Below, piece after piece: positions 56,273-64,000 of a DNA stretch of 64,000 nt. The stretch lies in NCBI GenBank assembly GCA_938042245.1, contig CALIRO010000032.1, forward strand, positions 27,750 through 91,749. Reading direction: 5' to 3'. The stretch's first letter is position 1, and each line of letters opens with the position of its first letter. This stretch comes from an uncultured Thermoguttaceae bacterium. GTDB taxonomy: Bacteria; Planctomycetota; Planctomycetia; Pirellulales; Thermoguttaceae. The notes under the pieces are model-generated. The model was not told the origin of the DNA, did not search any database, and saw only the letters and a program-made list of their open reading frames with translations. The translations under genes and the position numbers were made by a program.

Positions 56273-56641
56273 ATGGGATCGGTTAGTTGGGATATGCTCC
56301 TGTGGGCGGCGGTGGAGTCGCAGCCGGTGCAGGAGGCGGCCCGAACGCCACTGGTGGTGAACCTGGCTATTTTTGTGTTGGCCTGTTTTGTGGGCTATGA
56401 AGTGATCACCAAGATTCCGCCGCTGTTGCACACGCCGCTGATGTCCGGATCGAACGCTATTTCTGGCATCACACTAGTCGGATCCTTAGTGGCGGCGGGC
56501 AGTGGATTTACGGCGATTTTCTCCGCCGATGCGGCCATCTCTCTTTTGGGATTTTTGGCCGTTGTGTTTGCCACGATCAACGTGGTGGGCGGTTTCTTGG
56601 TAACCGATCGGATGCTGGGCATGTTCAAACGGAAAGAATGA
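56273..56641 (+). CDS. pntAB: NAD(P) transhydrogenase subunit alpha, part 2
   Basis: The small membrane subunit (domain II, alpha part) of transhydrogenase: about 122 residues with three to four helices, LAIFVLACFVGYEVI, LHTPLMSGSNAISGITLVGSLVAAGSG and LLGFLAVVFATINVVGGFLVTDRML. The H-T-P-L-M-S-G-x-N-A-I-S-G motif is diagnostic. AGGAGAG precedes the ATG. Between pntAA and pntB. Confidence 0.95.
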   Translation: MGSVSWDMLLWAAVESQPVQEAARTPLVVNLAIFVLACFVGYEVITKIPPLLHTPLMSGSNAISGITLVGSLVAAGSGFTAIFSADAAISLLGFLAVVFATINVVGGFLVTDRMLGMFKRKE

Positions 56642-56796
56642 GAGCCGATCTCAACAAGAATCTTCTCAATCCCGCAAAGCCTGGAACATGAGGGATTGGA
56701 CCATAGGGACTATTTCCCTTTTGGGATAGGTTCTCAAAGGAGTGCTTTTATCCAGAGTGGTTATGTAGCGTTTCCCAACAAGCAGAGGTTTTCCCG

Positions 56797-58224
56797 ATGC
56801 CGAACATCCCTTGGGAATTGAGTTATTTGGTGTATCTTTTGGCGGCGGTGCTGTTTATCTTTTGTTTGAAGATGCTCTGCCATCCGCGCACGGCGGTGCG
56901 GGGGAATCTGACGGGTGCGGTGGGCATGTTGCTAGCCATTTTAGCCACCCTACCGCTGGCTTTGAAAGAAGGAACCGGCAAACCCATCGGCAGCACATTG
57001 GGCATCCTGTTGGCTGGGCTGATTATCGGTGGGGGGATCGGTGCGACCTTGGCCCTTCGGGTCCGGATGACCGCCATGCCGCAGATGGTGGCCCTGCTGA
57101 ACGGTTTTGGGGGCGGGGCTTCGGTGCTAGTAGCTGGGGCCGAATTGCTTCAGCGGAACCTCAAAGCGTTGGCCACCCCGTGGGATGTTGCTTTAGCTAC
57201 GGTGCTTTCCGGGGTGATTGGAGCGGTAACCTTTTTCGGCAGCTTAGTGGCTTTTGCCAAGCTGGAGGAATACCGGTGGTTTCGGAAACCGATCCGGTAC
57301 CCGGCCCAGCAGCCGATCAACGCCCTGCTGGGATTGATTGTCGTAGGCTTAGGAGTAGCCAGTTTTATGAATCCCACGAACGGCTGGCTGTACCTAGGTC
57401 TAGTGGCGGTCTGCTCGATTTTAGGCTTGACATTGGTCAATCCGATTGGCGGGGCGGACATGCCGGTAGTCATTGCGGTGCTGAACAGTTATTCTGGTCT
57501 TGCCGCTGCTGCGACCGGCTTTGTCATTGATAATGCGGTGCTGATTATTTCTGGGGCGTTGGTGGGGGCGTCGGGAGTGATCCTTTCGCAACTGATGTGC
57601 CAGGCAATGAACCGCTCGTTGATCAATGTGATCTTTGGGGTCTTTACTGCAGAAGAAGACCAGGCGAAGGCGGACGAAATCTATGCGGGCCGGGTCAAAT
57701 CCACCACCGCCGAAGAAGTGGCCATGCTCCTGGATAGCGCTCGGCGGGTGGTCTTTGTGCCGGGCTATGGGATGGCTGTTGCCCAGGCCCAACATGCGGT
57801 CAGTCAATTGGCCGCCCTGTTGGAATCCCGCGGGGTGGAGGTCGAGTTTGCCATTCACCCCGTAGCGGGCCGAATGCCAGGCCATATGAATGTTCTGTTG
57901 GCCGAGGCCGAAGTCCCCTATGAAAAACTCAAAGAAATGGACGAAATCAACCCCACCTTCTCCCAGACGGATGTAGCGGTGGTCATTGGCGCTAACGATG
58001 TGGTCAACCCGCTGGCCCGAACCGATCCGAACTCTCCGATTGCCGGGATGCCGATCCTCGATGTGGATAAAGCCCGCACGGTGGTGGTGATCAAACGAAG
58101 CCTCAGCCCCGGGTTTGCTGGTATTCCGAACCCGCTTTTTGCCGCAGATAACACGCTGATGTACTTTGCCGACGGCAAAAAGGCTATCTTGGACATTGTT
58201 CAGGCAATGAAAGAAGGCGCCTAA
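56797..58224 (+). CDS. pntB: NAD(P) transhydrogenase subunit beta
   Basis: Domain II (membrane, beta part) and domain III (NADP-binding) of transhydrogenase, 475 residues. Membrane helices run over about residues 1-265; then the soluble NADP domain begins: VVFVPGYGMAVAQAQHAV (the NADP-binding fingerprint G-x-G-x-x-V-like), EVEFAIHPVAGRMPGHMNVLLAEAEVPYEKLKEMDEIN, FSQTDVAVVIGANDVVNPLAR and PNPLF. Complete and intact. Last gene of the pnt set; RNase R gene follows in 78 bp on the same strand. Confidence 0.96.
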   Translation: MPNIPWELSYLVYLLAAVLFIFCLKMLCHPRTAVRGNLTGAVGMLLAILATLPLALKEGTGKPIGSTLGILLAGLIIGGGIGATLALRVRMTAMPQMVALLNGFGGGASVLVAGAELLQRNLKALATPWDVALATVLSGVIGAVTFFGSLVAFAKLEEYRWFRKPIRYPAQQPINALLGLIVVGLGVASFMNPTNGWLYLGLVAVCSILGLTLVNPIGGADMPVVIAVLNSYSGLAAAATGFVIDNAVLIISGALVGASGVILSQLMCQAMNRSLINVIFGVFTAEEDQAKADEIYAGRVKSTTAEEVAMLLDSARRVVFVPGYGMAVAQAQHAVSQLAALLESRGVEVEFAIHPVAGRMPGHMNVLLAEAEVPYEKLKEMDEINPTFSQTDVAVVIGANDVVNPLARTDPNSPIAGMPILDVDKARTVVVIKRSLSPGFAGIPNPLFAADNTLMYFADGKKAILDIVQAMKEGA

Positions 58225-58302
58225 TACCTTAGCCGTCCACAGTCGTTTTCCGTCTCCTTATGGCCCAGCAGAAATGTTCCCCGACACCCCGACGGGGATA
58301 GA

Positions 58303-60567
58303 ATGGAAGAATATGCCTTCTTCGCCAAACGGACGGGACGATCCTTTTCTAAAGCGGGGACCTCTTTAGCAATGATTGAAAGCGAATTGAGAGAAACGAT
58401 TTTGCAACTGGTAGCTCGACCAGACTACCAGCCGATCAAGATCCGCCAATTGGCGGAACATTTAGGGCTTTCCAAGGGGGAGCGGGCCAGTCTGCGGAAG
58501 CTGGTCAAGAGGTTGGCCGATCGGGGGGAAGTGGCCTATGTGGGAGGTCGGCTGATGCGGGCCGGAGCGGACACTCAGCCAGCCGCCCGGGCCTCGGCCA
58601 ACCAATTGGTCGGCATCTTCCGGCGCATGGCGGCCGGTCATGGTTTTGTCCGGCCAAAATTGCCCGGATGGCAAGAAAGCGGCGGTGAGGATATCTACAT
58701 TCCGGCCCAATACGCCGGCGATGCGTCCAGCGGCGATGAAGTCGTGCTCGAATTGAGCCGAGCCAGAGGACCAAAAGGAAAATTGCGAGGCCGAATCCTC
58801 CGGGTCCTCCAGCGCCAGACCTACCAGTTTGTGGGGACGTATTTTGAACAGGCAGGCCAGGGCTACGTGCAGGTGGATGGCACCGTCTTTAACCGGCCGA
58901 TTCCGGTGGGGGATCCAGGGGCCAAAAACGTTCGGCCCGATGACAAGGTGGTCTTCGAGATGGTACGGTTTCCTTCCCCTTGGCACGAAGGGGAAGGAGT
59001 AATCACGGAGGTGCTTGGCCCCCGAGGCCAACCGGGCGTCGATACCCTGTCGATCATCCGAGAGTTCGACCTGCCGGACCAATTTCCGCCGGAGGTCCTC
59101 GAAGAGGCTCGCCGAGAAGCCGACGCCTTCCAAGAGATCATCCCGCCGTGGCGGCGAGATCTGACGGAGTTAACCATTGTAACTATCGACCCAGAAGACG
59201 CTCGAGATTTCGACGACGCCATTTCGTTGGAGAAGCTGCCCAACGGCAATTGGTTGCTGGGGGTCCATATAGCGGATGTCGCGTATTTTGTGCGGCCGCA
59301 GTCGGCCTTGGACCGCGAAGCCCGACATCGTTCGACCAGCGTGTATCTGCCGGATCGTGTCTTGCCGATGCTGCCCGAGGTGATCTCCAACAGCTTGGCT
59401 AGCCTCCAGCCAGGCAAACTCCGATACACCAAATCGGTCTTTCTGGAATACACGCCGGAGGGGGATCGGGTGGGGGTGGAGTTTTGCCACTCCGCCATCC
59501 GAAGCACGAAACGATTGACCTATGAACAGGTAGATGCTTTTCTGGCGGACCCGGCCGCCTGGCGACGAAAGCTAGGGGTCAAGGTGCACGATCTTCTCGG
59601 GGGAATGCACCAGTTGGCTATGACGCTCCGACGGCGACGGCTGGAGCGAGGCGCCTTGGAACTCAGTTTGCCCGAAATCAAAATCCTCCTGGACGACCAG
59701 GGCCGAGTCAGCGGCGCCCGTCTGATCGAACACACCGAAAGCCATCAGATCATCGAGGAATTTATGCTGGCGGCCAACGAGGCGGTCGCCCAGCGCCTAC
59801 GGGACGCCGGGGTGCCTTTCCTCCGACGGATCCATAAACCCCCCACTACCAAAAAACTTCGGGACCTGGCCGAATTCGTTCAAGAACTGGGTCTGAAAAC
59901 TAACGGCCTGGAAGATCGGTTCGAACTGCAAAAAGTGCTTCAGCAGACTACCGGTCGGCCCGAACAACACGCCGTTCACTATGCGGTGCTCCGCTCGCTC
60001 CAACGGGCCGTCTATAGTCCGGAACCGGAAGGACACTTCGCCCTGGCTAGCTCCTGCTACTGCCATTTCACTTCGCCGATCCGGCGGTACCCGGACCTGA
60101 CGGTGCATCGGCTTTTGGGAGCATTGATCGACGGGCGTACACCTAAAAGCGACCTTCGAGATCTGTTGATTTTAGGCCAACACTGCTCCGATCGGGAAGA
60201 ACGGGCCGAACTGGCCGAACGCGAACTCACCAAGTGGAAATTGCTCGCCTACTTGGAAAACCGGATCGGCATGGAAATGGACGCCGTCATTACCGGCGTG
60301 GAAAGCTTCGGACTTTTCGTCCAAGGGTTGGAACTGCCCGCCGAAGGACTCATCCATGTGGATTCCTTAGTGGATGATTATTACTACTACGATCGAAGCG
60401 CCCATAGCCTGTGCGGTCGGCTTCGGGGCAATCAGTTCCGGCTGGGCGATGTGGTCCGAGTGGCCGTGGCCCGGGTCGATCTGGACCGCCGGGAGCTAGA
60501 TTTTCGGCTCGTTGGGCCGGCCGGCAAAAAGAACCTGCCGTCGGATAGGTTCCGACCCCGCCGATAG
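58303..60567 (+). CDS. rnr: Ribonuclease R
   Basis: Processive 3'-5' exoribonuclease of RNA turnover and quality control, 754 residues. Domain order: N-terminal winged helix (about 35-95), cold-shock/OB domain (about 105-270), RNB catalytic domain (TIDPEDARDFDDAISLE with the acidic metal ligands at about 295-312, then WLLGVHIADVAYFV and RSTSVYLPDRVLPMLP), and the C-terminal S1 domain (AVITGVESFGLFVQGLELPAEGLIHVDSL). The ATG at 58303 or the one at 58372 may be used; the latter starts at the family-like helix. Confidence 0.95.
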   Translation: MEEYAFFAKRTGRSFSKAGTSLAMIESELRETILQLVARPDYQPIKIRQLAEHLGLSKGERASLRKLVKRLADRGEVAYVGGRLMRAGADTQPAARASANQLVGIFRRMAAGHGFVRPKLPGWQESGGEDIYIPAQYAGDASSGDEVVLELSRARGPKGKLRGRILRVLQRQTYQFVGTYFEQAGQGYVQVDGTVFNRPIPVGDPGAKNVRPDDKVVFEMVRFPSPWHEGEGVITEVLGPRGQPGVDTLSIIREFDLPDQFPPEVLEEARREADAFQEIIPPWRRDLTELTIVTIDPEDARDFDDAISLEKLPNGNWLLGVHIADVAYFVRPQSALDREARHRSTSVYLPDRVLPMLPEVISNSLASLQPGKLRYTKSVFLEYTPEGDRVGVEFCHSAIRSTKRLTYEQVDAFLADPAAWRRKLGVKVHDLLGGMHQLAMTLRRRRLERGALELSLPEIKILLDDQGRVSGARLIEHTESHQIIEEFMLAANEAVAQRLRDAGVPFLRRIHKPPTTKKLRDLAEFVQELGLKTNGLEDRFELQKVLQQTTGRPEQHAVHYAVLRSLQRAVYSPEPEGHFALASSCYCHFTSPIRRYPDLTVHRLLGALIDGRTPKSDLRDLLILGQHCSDREERAELAERELTKWKLLAYLENRIGMEMDAVITGVESFGLFVQGLELPAEGLIHVDSLVDDYYYYDRSAHSLCGRLRGNQFRLGDVVRVAVARVDLDRRELDFRLVGPAGKKNLPSDRFRPRR

Positions 60568-61009
60568 GATCGATAAAACGTGCCGGCAAATTCAGGCGAA
60601 ATTGACTCCACATGGTGTCCTGTGGTCCTTCCTGCGCACTGGCCAGTGCAAGCTGCTATGTATCCCGAGTGTCCTTGGCGTTCAAGCGGGAACCCGCCCC
60701 TTTCCCCTAACCCTTTGCTATCAAGGGAGAGGGGATTTGCATTCAAAGGGAGCCAGGGGCTTTCTTGGACTGCTTGCTTGGTTGCTCGCCCTTCCCCGGG
60801 CGGGACCGATCGGTTTGGCGGCGAAGGCGAAGCCAAGCAAGGGGGCGGCTGGTTTGTCGGTGCCGCCGGCCTTCGCTCAGGCCCGGTTACCTGAGGTAAA
60901 AAGGGCCTTTCCTAACACGCCTCTACGCTCTGGGCATACCAATGCCTTCTTTTTGGAGCTTGCCCTCTGAATAAATTTCTTCCGAAACCAGTGCCAATAA
61001 ATCAATCCA
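60568..61009. other. Spacer after rnr
   Basis: CCCCTAACCCTT (60704-60715) and AAGGGAGAGGGG (60723-60734) form a stem without a T-run. No gene. A partial family 1 left end (CCCTCTGAATAA) is at 60963-60974. Confidence 0.4.
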
Positions 61010-61248
61010 AGAACCTCCGGAAAATACGGAACATAATATGAACTTTATGAACATATAATTCTACTGTTTCTAAGAGGATCATGGGGGTTAGCATACTATT
61101 AGTAGTATGCTAGCATTGCTTGCAACCCTACATACTGGGGCAGTTGGATCAGGGACCAAAATGGTATAAAAATAGATCCTTTGAATTCCTCCGAGATTCC
61201 TCGATGGTCCTCAAGTTCATGTGATGTTCAGGTTTTTGCAGAGCTTCC
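60963..61248. mobile_element. Nested family 1 elements
   Basis: A complete inverted copy (61010-61200, ends about AGAACCTCCGG and GAATTCCTCCGAGATTCC; subfamily B, with the palindrome GCATACTATTAGTAGTATGC inside) is followed immediately by a right-end fragment (61201-61248) ending TTTTTGCAGAGCTTCC. A truncated left end lies at 60963-60974. This looks like one copy inserted into another; flanks TCCA and TCGA would be a near-match target duplication. Confidence 0.6.
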
Positions 61249-61702
61249 ATCTACATAAGAAGAATCCCTCCGGAAAATGTTTCTCCCCATGCTTGACAGC
61301 ACCGGCGGAAGGGGGTGATTTAGTATAAATAGGAAGGTGAATATACTATGAGTAGGTTTACTTCTTTGGACATTGCCGGAGCTTTTCGGGACTTTCTGAA
61401 AGCCCCAGTGGGCTGAGACCAGAATAATCCAGAGGGTCGTCAAAAAATAGCCACATTTCAGCCGATGGATACAGCCTCTCATTGCTGCGAAAGTGGGAAT
61501 ACCGTTTTTAATGGATTTCTGCCCTCGGGACGGCTGCTTTCGCGGGAATGAGATCTGGGGGATTTTCCTGAAAAACAGGAACTTACGTCAGTCGGTTGAA
61601 ATGTTATAAAATAGATAATGAAATGGGACCGGTGAGGGGGGAGTTGGGAGACTGCCAACTCCTTGGTTGAGAGTGTTTGGCTTCTTCCAAAGGAGCTGGA
61701 AT
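61249..61702. other. Spacer upstream of the DUF1559 gene
   Basis: CCCATGCTTGACAGCACC at 61288-61305 matches the block at 1067-1084. A family 2 element follows at 61453-61604. No supported gene. Confidence 0.45.
61453..61604. repeat. Family 2 element (152 bp)
   Basis: Ends ACATTTCAGCCGATGG and (inverted) AGTCGGTTGAAATGT. Interior matches the 52430 copy. Confidence 0.65.
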
Positions 61703-62686
61703 ATGCCAACCGGCGGCGGAAGAGGGTTCACCTTAGTGGAACTGCTGGTGGTCATTACGATCATTGGAATCTTGATTGCTCTGCTTTTGCCAGCGGTGCA
61801 ATCGGCGCGGGAATCGGCCCGGATGACCCAATGTTCGAACAATTTAAAGCAGCTTGGCCTGGCCTGTCTTCATCATCAAGCGGCGCAGGGTCATTTTCCC
61901 ACTGGGGGATGGGGGTGGCGATGGGCGGGGGATCCGGATCGGGGTTTTGGCAAACAACAACCCGGCGGCTGGCATTATAATATTTTGCCGTATATTGAAC
62001 AGGAAAACTTGCATCAGATGGGCCGAGGCGGCAATTGGGCCGCCGGCGCCCAACGGGCCGCTACGCCGATCGCCCTGTTCCATTGCCCCTCCCGCCGTCG
62101 GGCGATCCAATATCCCTACGTGCATGGCTCCCCCTGGTTTAACATCGATCGACCCACGCTCGTCGGACGAAGCGACTATGCTTGTAATGGAGGCGATGGG
62201 ACCACCGTCGTTCACCCCCAGCCGTCTTCTTTGAGCCAAGGAGATAGTTTGACTGACCAACAATGGGCAGCCTCTTTTCCAGGTACAGCTCCGGATCCTG
62301 CCGTAACTGGTGTCATCTACCGCCGGAGTGAAATTATGCCGGCACATATTCGAGACGGCACCAGCAATACCTATTTACTGGGAGAACGGTATCTCGATCC
62401 GGATCGGTATCTGGACGGTACCGCATGCGACAACGATCAGGGCTGGGATACCGGTCATGATTATGATGTTACCCGATGGACGACGCCTGGTAGTCAGCCG
62501 ATGAGAGATCGGCCGGGCTTTGGCGGATGTCAGACTCGGTTTGGCAGCGCCCATCCGGCCGGTTTTCACATGGTCTTTTGCGACGGATCGGTACGTCGAA
62601 TCAGTTATGCCATTGATCCGGAGATGCATCGTCGGCTGGGCAATCGCAAAGACGCTCTGCCTATCGACTGGACTACTGTGCAGTAA
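61703..62686 (+). CDS. DUF1559 (prepilin-type N-terminal) protein
   Basis: A 327-residue protein of the planctomycete DUF1559 group. The N-terminus has the type IV prepilin processing motif and helix ([19 protein letters not shown]; cleavage after Gly), so it is probably anchored or assembled as a pilin-like fibre. The rest is the DUF1559 domain ([81 protein letters not shown] at the end). The ATG at 61703 has AAGGAG 8 nt upstream. The function of the group is unknown. Confidence 0.92.
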   Translation: MPTGGGRGFTLVELLVVITIIGILIALLLPAVQSARESARMTQCSNNLKQLGLACLHHQAAQGHFPTGGWGWRWAGDPDRGFGKQQPGGWHYNILPYIEQENLHQMGRGGNWAAGAQRAATPIALFHCPSRRRAIQYPYVHGSPWFNIDRPTLVGRSDYACNGGDGTTVVHPQPSSLSQGDSLTDQQWAASFPGTAPDPAVTGVIYRRSEIMPAHIRDGTSNTYLLGERYLDPDRYLDGTACDNDQGWDTGHDYDVTRWTTPGSQPMRDRPGFGGCQTRFGSAHPAGFHMVFCDGSVRRISYAIDPEMHRRLGNRKDALPIDWTTVQ

Positions 62687-62851
62687 GTGGCCTTTCGAAG
62701 GGAGGAATTTTCCTATCCATAGGGAGGGCCAGGCCGTTGCACAGCAGCCCCAGGCGCTCGATTTGGCACCAGATAAAACCCTAATCTTCAGGGACTGGTT
62801 CCATCTCTTGGAGCAGAGGTAGGTACCGGCTTATTTGAAGTAGGGACTTTG

Positions 62852-64000
62852 TTATTTGAACGGCGTAACGCCTGGGATTGCCAGCGGATACAGGCCGTCC
62901 GGACCAGGCACTACCGGCGGATCGGCGTCAAAGCGATATGCTTTTGGGGAGAGATCTTCCTGGGAATTGATGGCTTCTTCCCAACTGATCAGTTTGCCGG
63001 TGTAGGTTACCATCCGGCCCAGAATGGCCAACATGGTGCTCAGGGCCATGTAGTGGCCGTTGTTGATCGGCTTGCCGGAGCGGATCGACTTGAACAAGGC
63101 GTCGTGTTCCAGCTCATACATATTGCCGCCTGGCCCCTCATATTTCCAAACCACGTTGCCAGTCCGGTCGGTAATCTTATACTGGGGCAGCAGGTTGCAG
63201 GTGCCTTGGGTGCCAAAGATGTAATCGGTCACATCGTTCCAGGCGCCTCGTTGTTGGCGGCAGTAGGCGTACATCCGGGCGCCGTTTTCGTATTCATAGA
63301 CGACGGCATGGTGGTCGTAGATATTGCCGAACTCCGGTTCTCGGCCTCGGCTTTGGCGACCGCCGGTTCCCCAAGCACGCACGGGCGGCTTGTCCCCCAT
63401 AACCCAGGAACCTTTGTCCAGACTGTGGACATGCTGTTCGACATTATGATCGCCGGATAGCCAGTGGAAGTTGTACCAGTTGCGCATCTGGAACTCCATT
63501 TCCGTTTGTCCGGGTTGCCGTTGGCGAGCCCAAGGCAAGGCCGTCAGATAGGTCTCCTGAATGGCTACGATTTCGCCGATGGCCCCGTCCTGAATGCGTT
63601 TGATGGTTTCGATGACCGCCGGATGATACCGCCAGCAAAGGCCAGAGACGATGCTCAGACCCTTTTGCTCGGCCAGTTTGCAGGTTTCCAGAATGGAGCG
63701 CACTCCTGGGGCGTCCACGGCGACCGGTTTTTCACAGAAGACATGTTTACCAGCTTCAATGGCCGCCCGCAGATGCCGAGGCCGAAAATGCGGCGTTTCG
63801 CACAGCAACACCACATCCACCCCGCATGCCAAAAGCTGTTTGTAGGCGTCGAAGCCGACAAACAACTGATCGTCGGGAATGGCCGTTTGCTGGGGATTCT
63901 GCTTAAGGAGGGCTTTTCGGCAATTTTGCACGCGATCTTCAAAGGCGTCGGCCAAAGCAACCACTTTGACCTGTTTATCGACGGCCATGGCGTTCAGGGC
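62852..64000 (-). CDS. Gfo/Idh/MocA-family oxidoreductase, 5' end beyond the window
   Basis: At least 378 residues visible, incomplete: the N-terminal glycine loop of the Rossmann fold should lie past 64000, as the frame runs open to the edge (ALNAMAVDKQVKVVALADAF). VALADAF is the second strand. DVVLLCETPHFRPRHLRAAIEAGKHVFCEKPVAVDAPG has the catalytic E-K-P; YLTALPWARQRQPGQTEMEFQMRNWYNFHWLSGDHNVEQHVHSLD gives the substrate region. The C-terminus ends at PFK. An in-frame ATG at 63988 exists but is not the natural start. Confidence 0.9.
   Translation of the reverse strand, partial: ALNAMAVDKQVKVVALADAFEDRVQNCRKALLKQNPQQTAIPDDQLFVGFDAYKQLLACGVDVVLLCETPHFRPRHLRAAIEAGKHVFCEKPVAVDAPGVRSILETCKLAEQKGLSIVSGLCWRYHPAVIETIKRIQDGAIGEIVAIQETYLTALPWARQRQPGQTEMEFQMRNWYNFHWLSGDHNVEQHVHSLDKGSWVMGDKPPVRAWGTGGRQSRGREPEFGNIYDHHAVVYEYENGARMYAYCRQQRGAWNDVTDYIFGTQGTCNLLPQYKITDRTGNVVWKYEGPGGNMYELEHDALFKSIRSGKPINNGHYMALSTMLAILGRMVTYTGKLISWEEAINSQEDLSPKAYRFDADPPVVPGPDGLYPLAIPGVTPFK

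Overview
The window looks like a chromosomal segment of a Planctomycetota bacterium, probably of the Pirellulales and possibly the thermophilic Thermogutta-like lineage (inferred, not proven). The reasons are a DUF1559 prepilin-type protein, Tat-exported Gfo/Idh/MocA and FAD oxidoreductases, sialate O-acetylesterase/SASA esterases, a squalene-cyclase-like repeat protein beside an ExbB-type channel, GYF/zinc-ribbon membrane proteins, and loosely packed genes in short operons. I see no phage, plasmid, CRISPR or rRNA. There are two tRNA genes, Asn(GTT) and Ala(TGC).

Layout. 1-1.25 kb: a decayed IS5-type insertion sequence and repeat debris. 1.3-18 kb: mostly housekeeping genes (FAD oxidoreductase, histidine phosphatase, pdxA, dtd, DUF457 membrane protein, CvpA-like protein, LRR protein coupled to accA, Ser/Thr kinase, glycosyltransferase, truA, asd). 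18-36.5 kb: carbohydrate and central metabolism (HpcH/HpaI aldolase, two SASA-type esterases, a Gfo/Idh/MocA enzyme, GH51 arabinofuranosidase, gcvPB, an ABC ATPase with a large membrane partner, a MazG-like protein, a tRNA-binding domain protein, a GNAT acetyltransferase). 36.5-46.3 kb: an accessory stretch rich in small inverted-repeat elements, with a phosphoheptose-isomerase-like protein, a 1053-aa GYF-domain membrane protein and a zinc-ribbon membrane protein interrupted by a frameshift. 45.7-51 kb: ExbB-like channel, anchored protein, squalene-cyclase-like protein, a small FeoB-associated-like Cys protein and a STAS protein. 51.4-52.4 kb: the two tRNAs around gene debris. 53-60.6 kb: xylA, a three-gene proton-translocating transhydrogenase (pntAA-pntAB-pntB) and RNase R. 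61.7-64 kb: a DUF1559 protein and a second Gfo/Idh/MocA enzyme that runs off the right edge.

The intergenic DNA carries several repeat families. Family 1 is a roughly 180-190 bp element with terminal inverted repeats (GGAACCTCTGAATAATTC at one end, GGAAGCTCTGCAAAATTC inverted at the other) and, in two copies, 4-bp target duplications. Five near-complete copies are visible, and one supplies the start codon and first nine codons of the GYF-domain gene. Similar ends flank the decayed IS5-type transposase at the left edge, suggesting that an element of that type mobilised the family. Family 2 is about 155 bp with ends ACATTTCAGCCGAA/TTCGGCTGAAATGT. A GC-rich word, CCCTGCCC/GGGCAGGG, recurs in spacers and inside genes, including a roughly 110-residue insertion in TruA.

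The metabolic genes fit a saprophytic sugar degrader: GH51 and acetylesterases release pentoses and acetyl groups, xylose isomerase feeds the pentose pathway, an HpcH/HpaI aldolase may act in sugar-acid breakdown, and the transhydrogenase supplies NADPH. No complete novel system is demonstrated. The strongest leads are the start-codon-donating mobile element, the zinc-ribbon frameshift gene, the TruA insertion and a structured leader with a terminator before pntAA.
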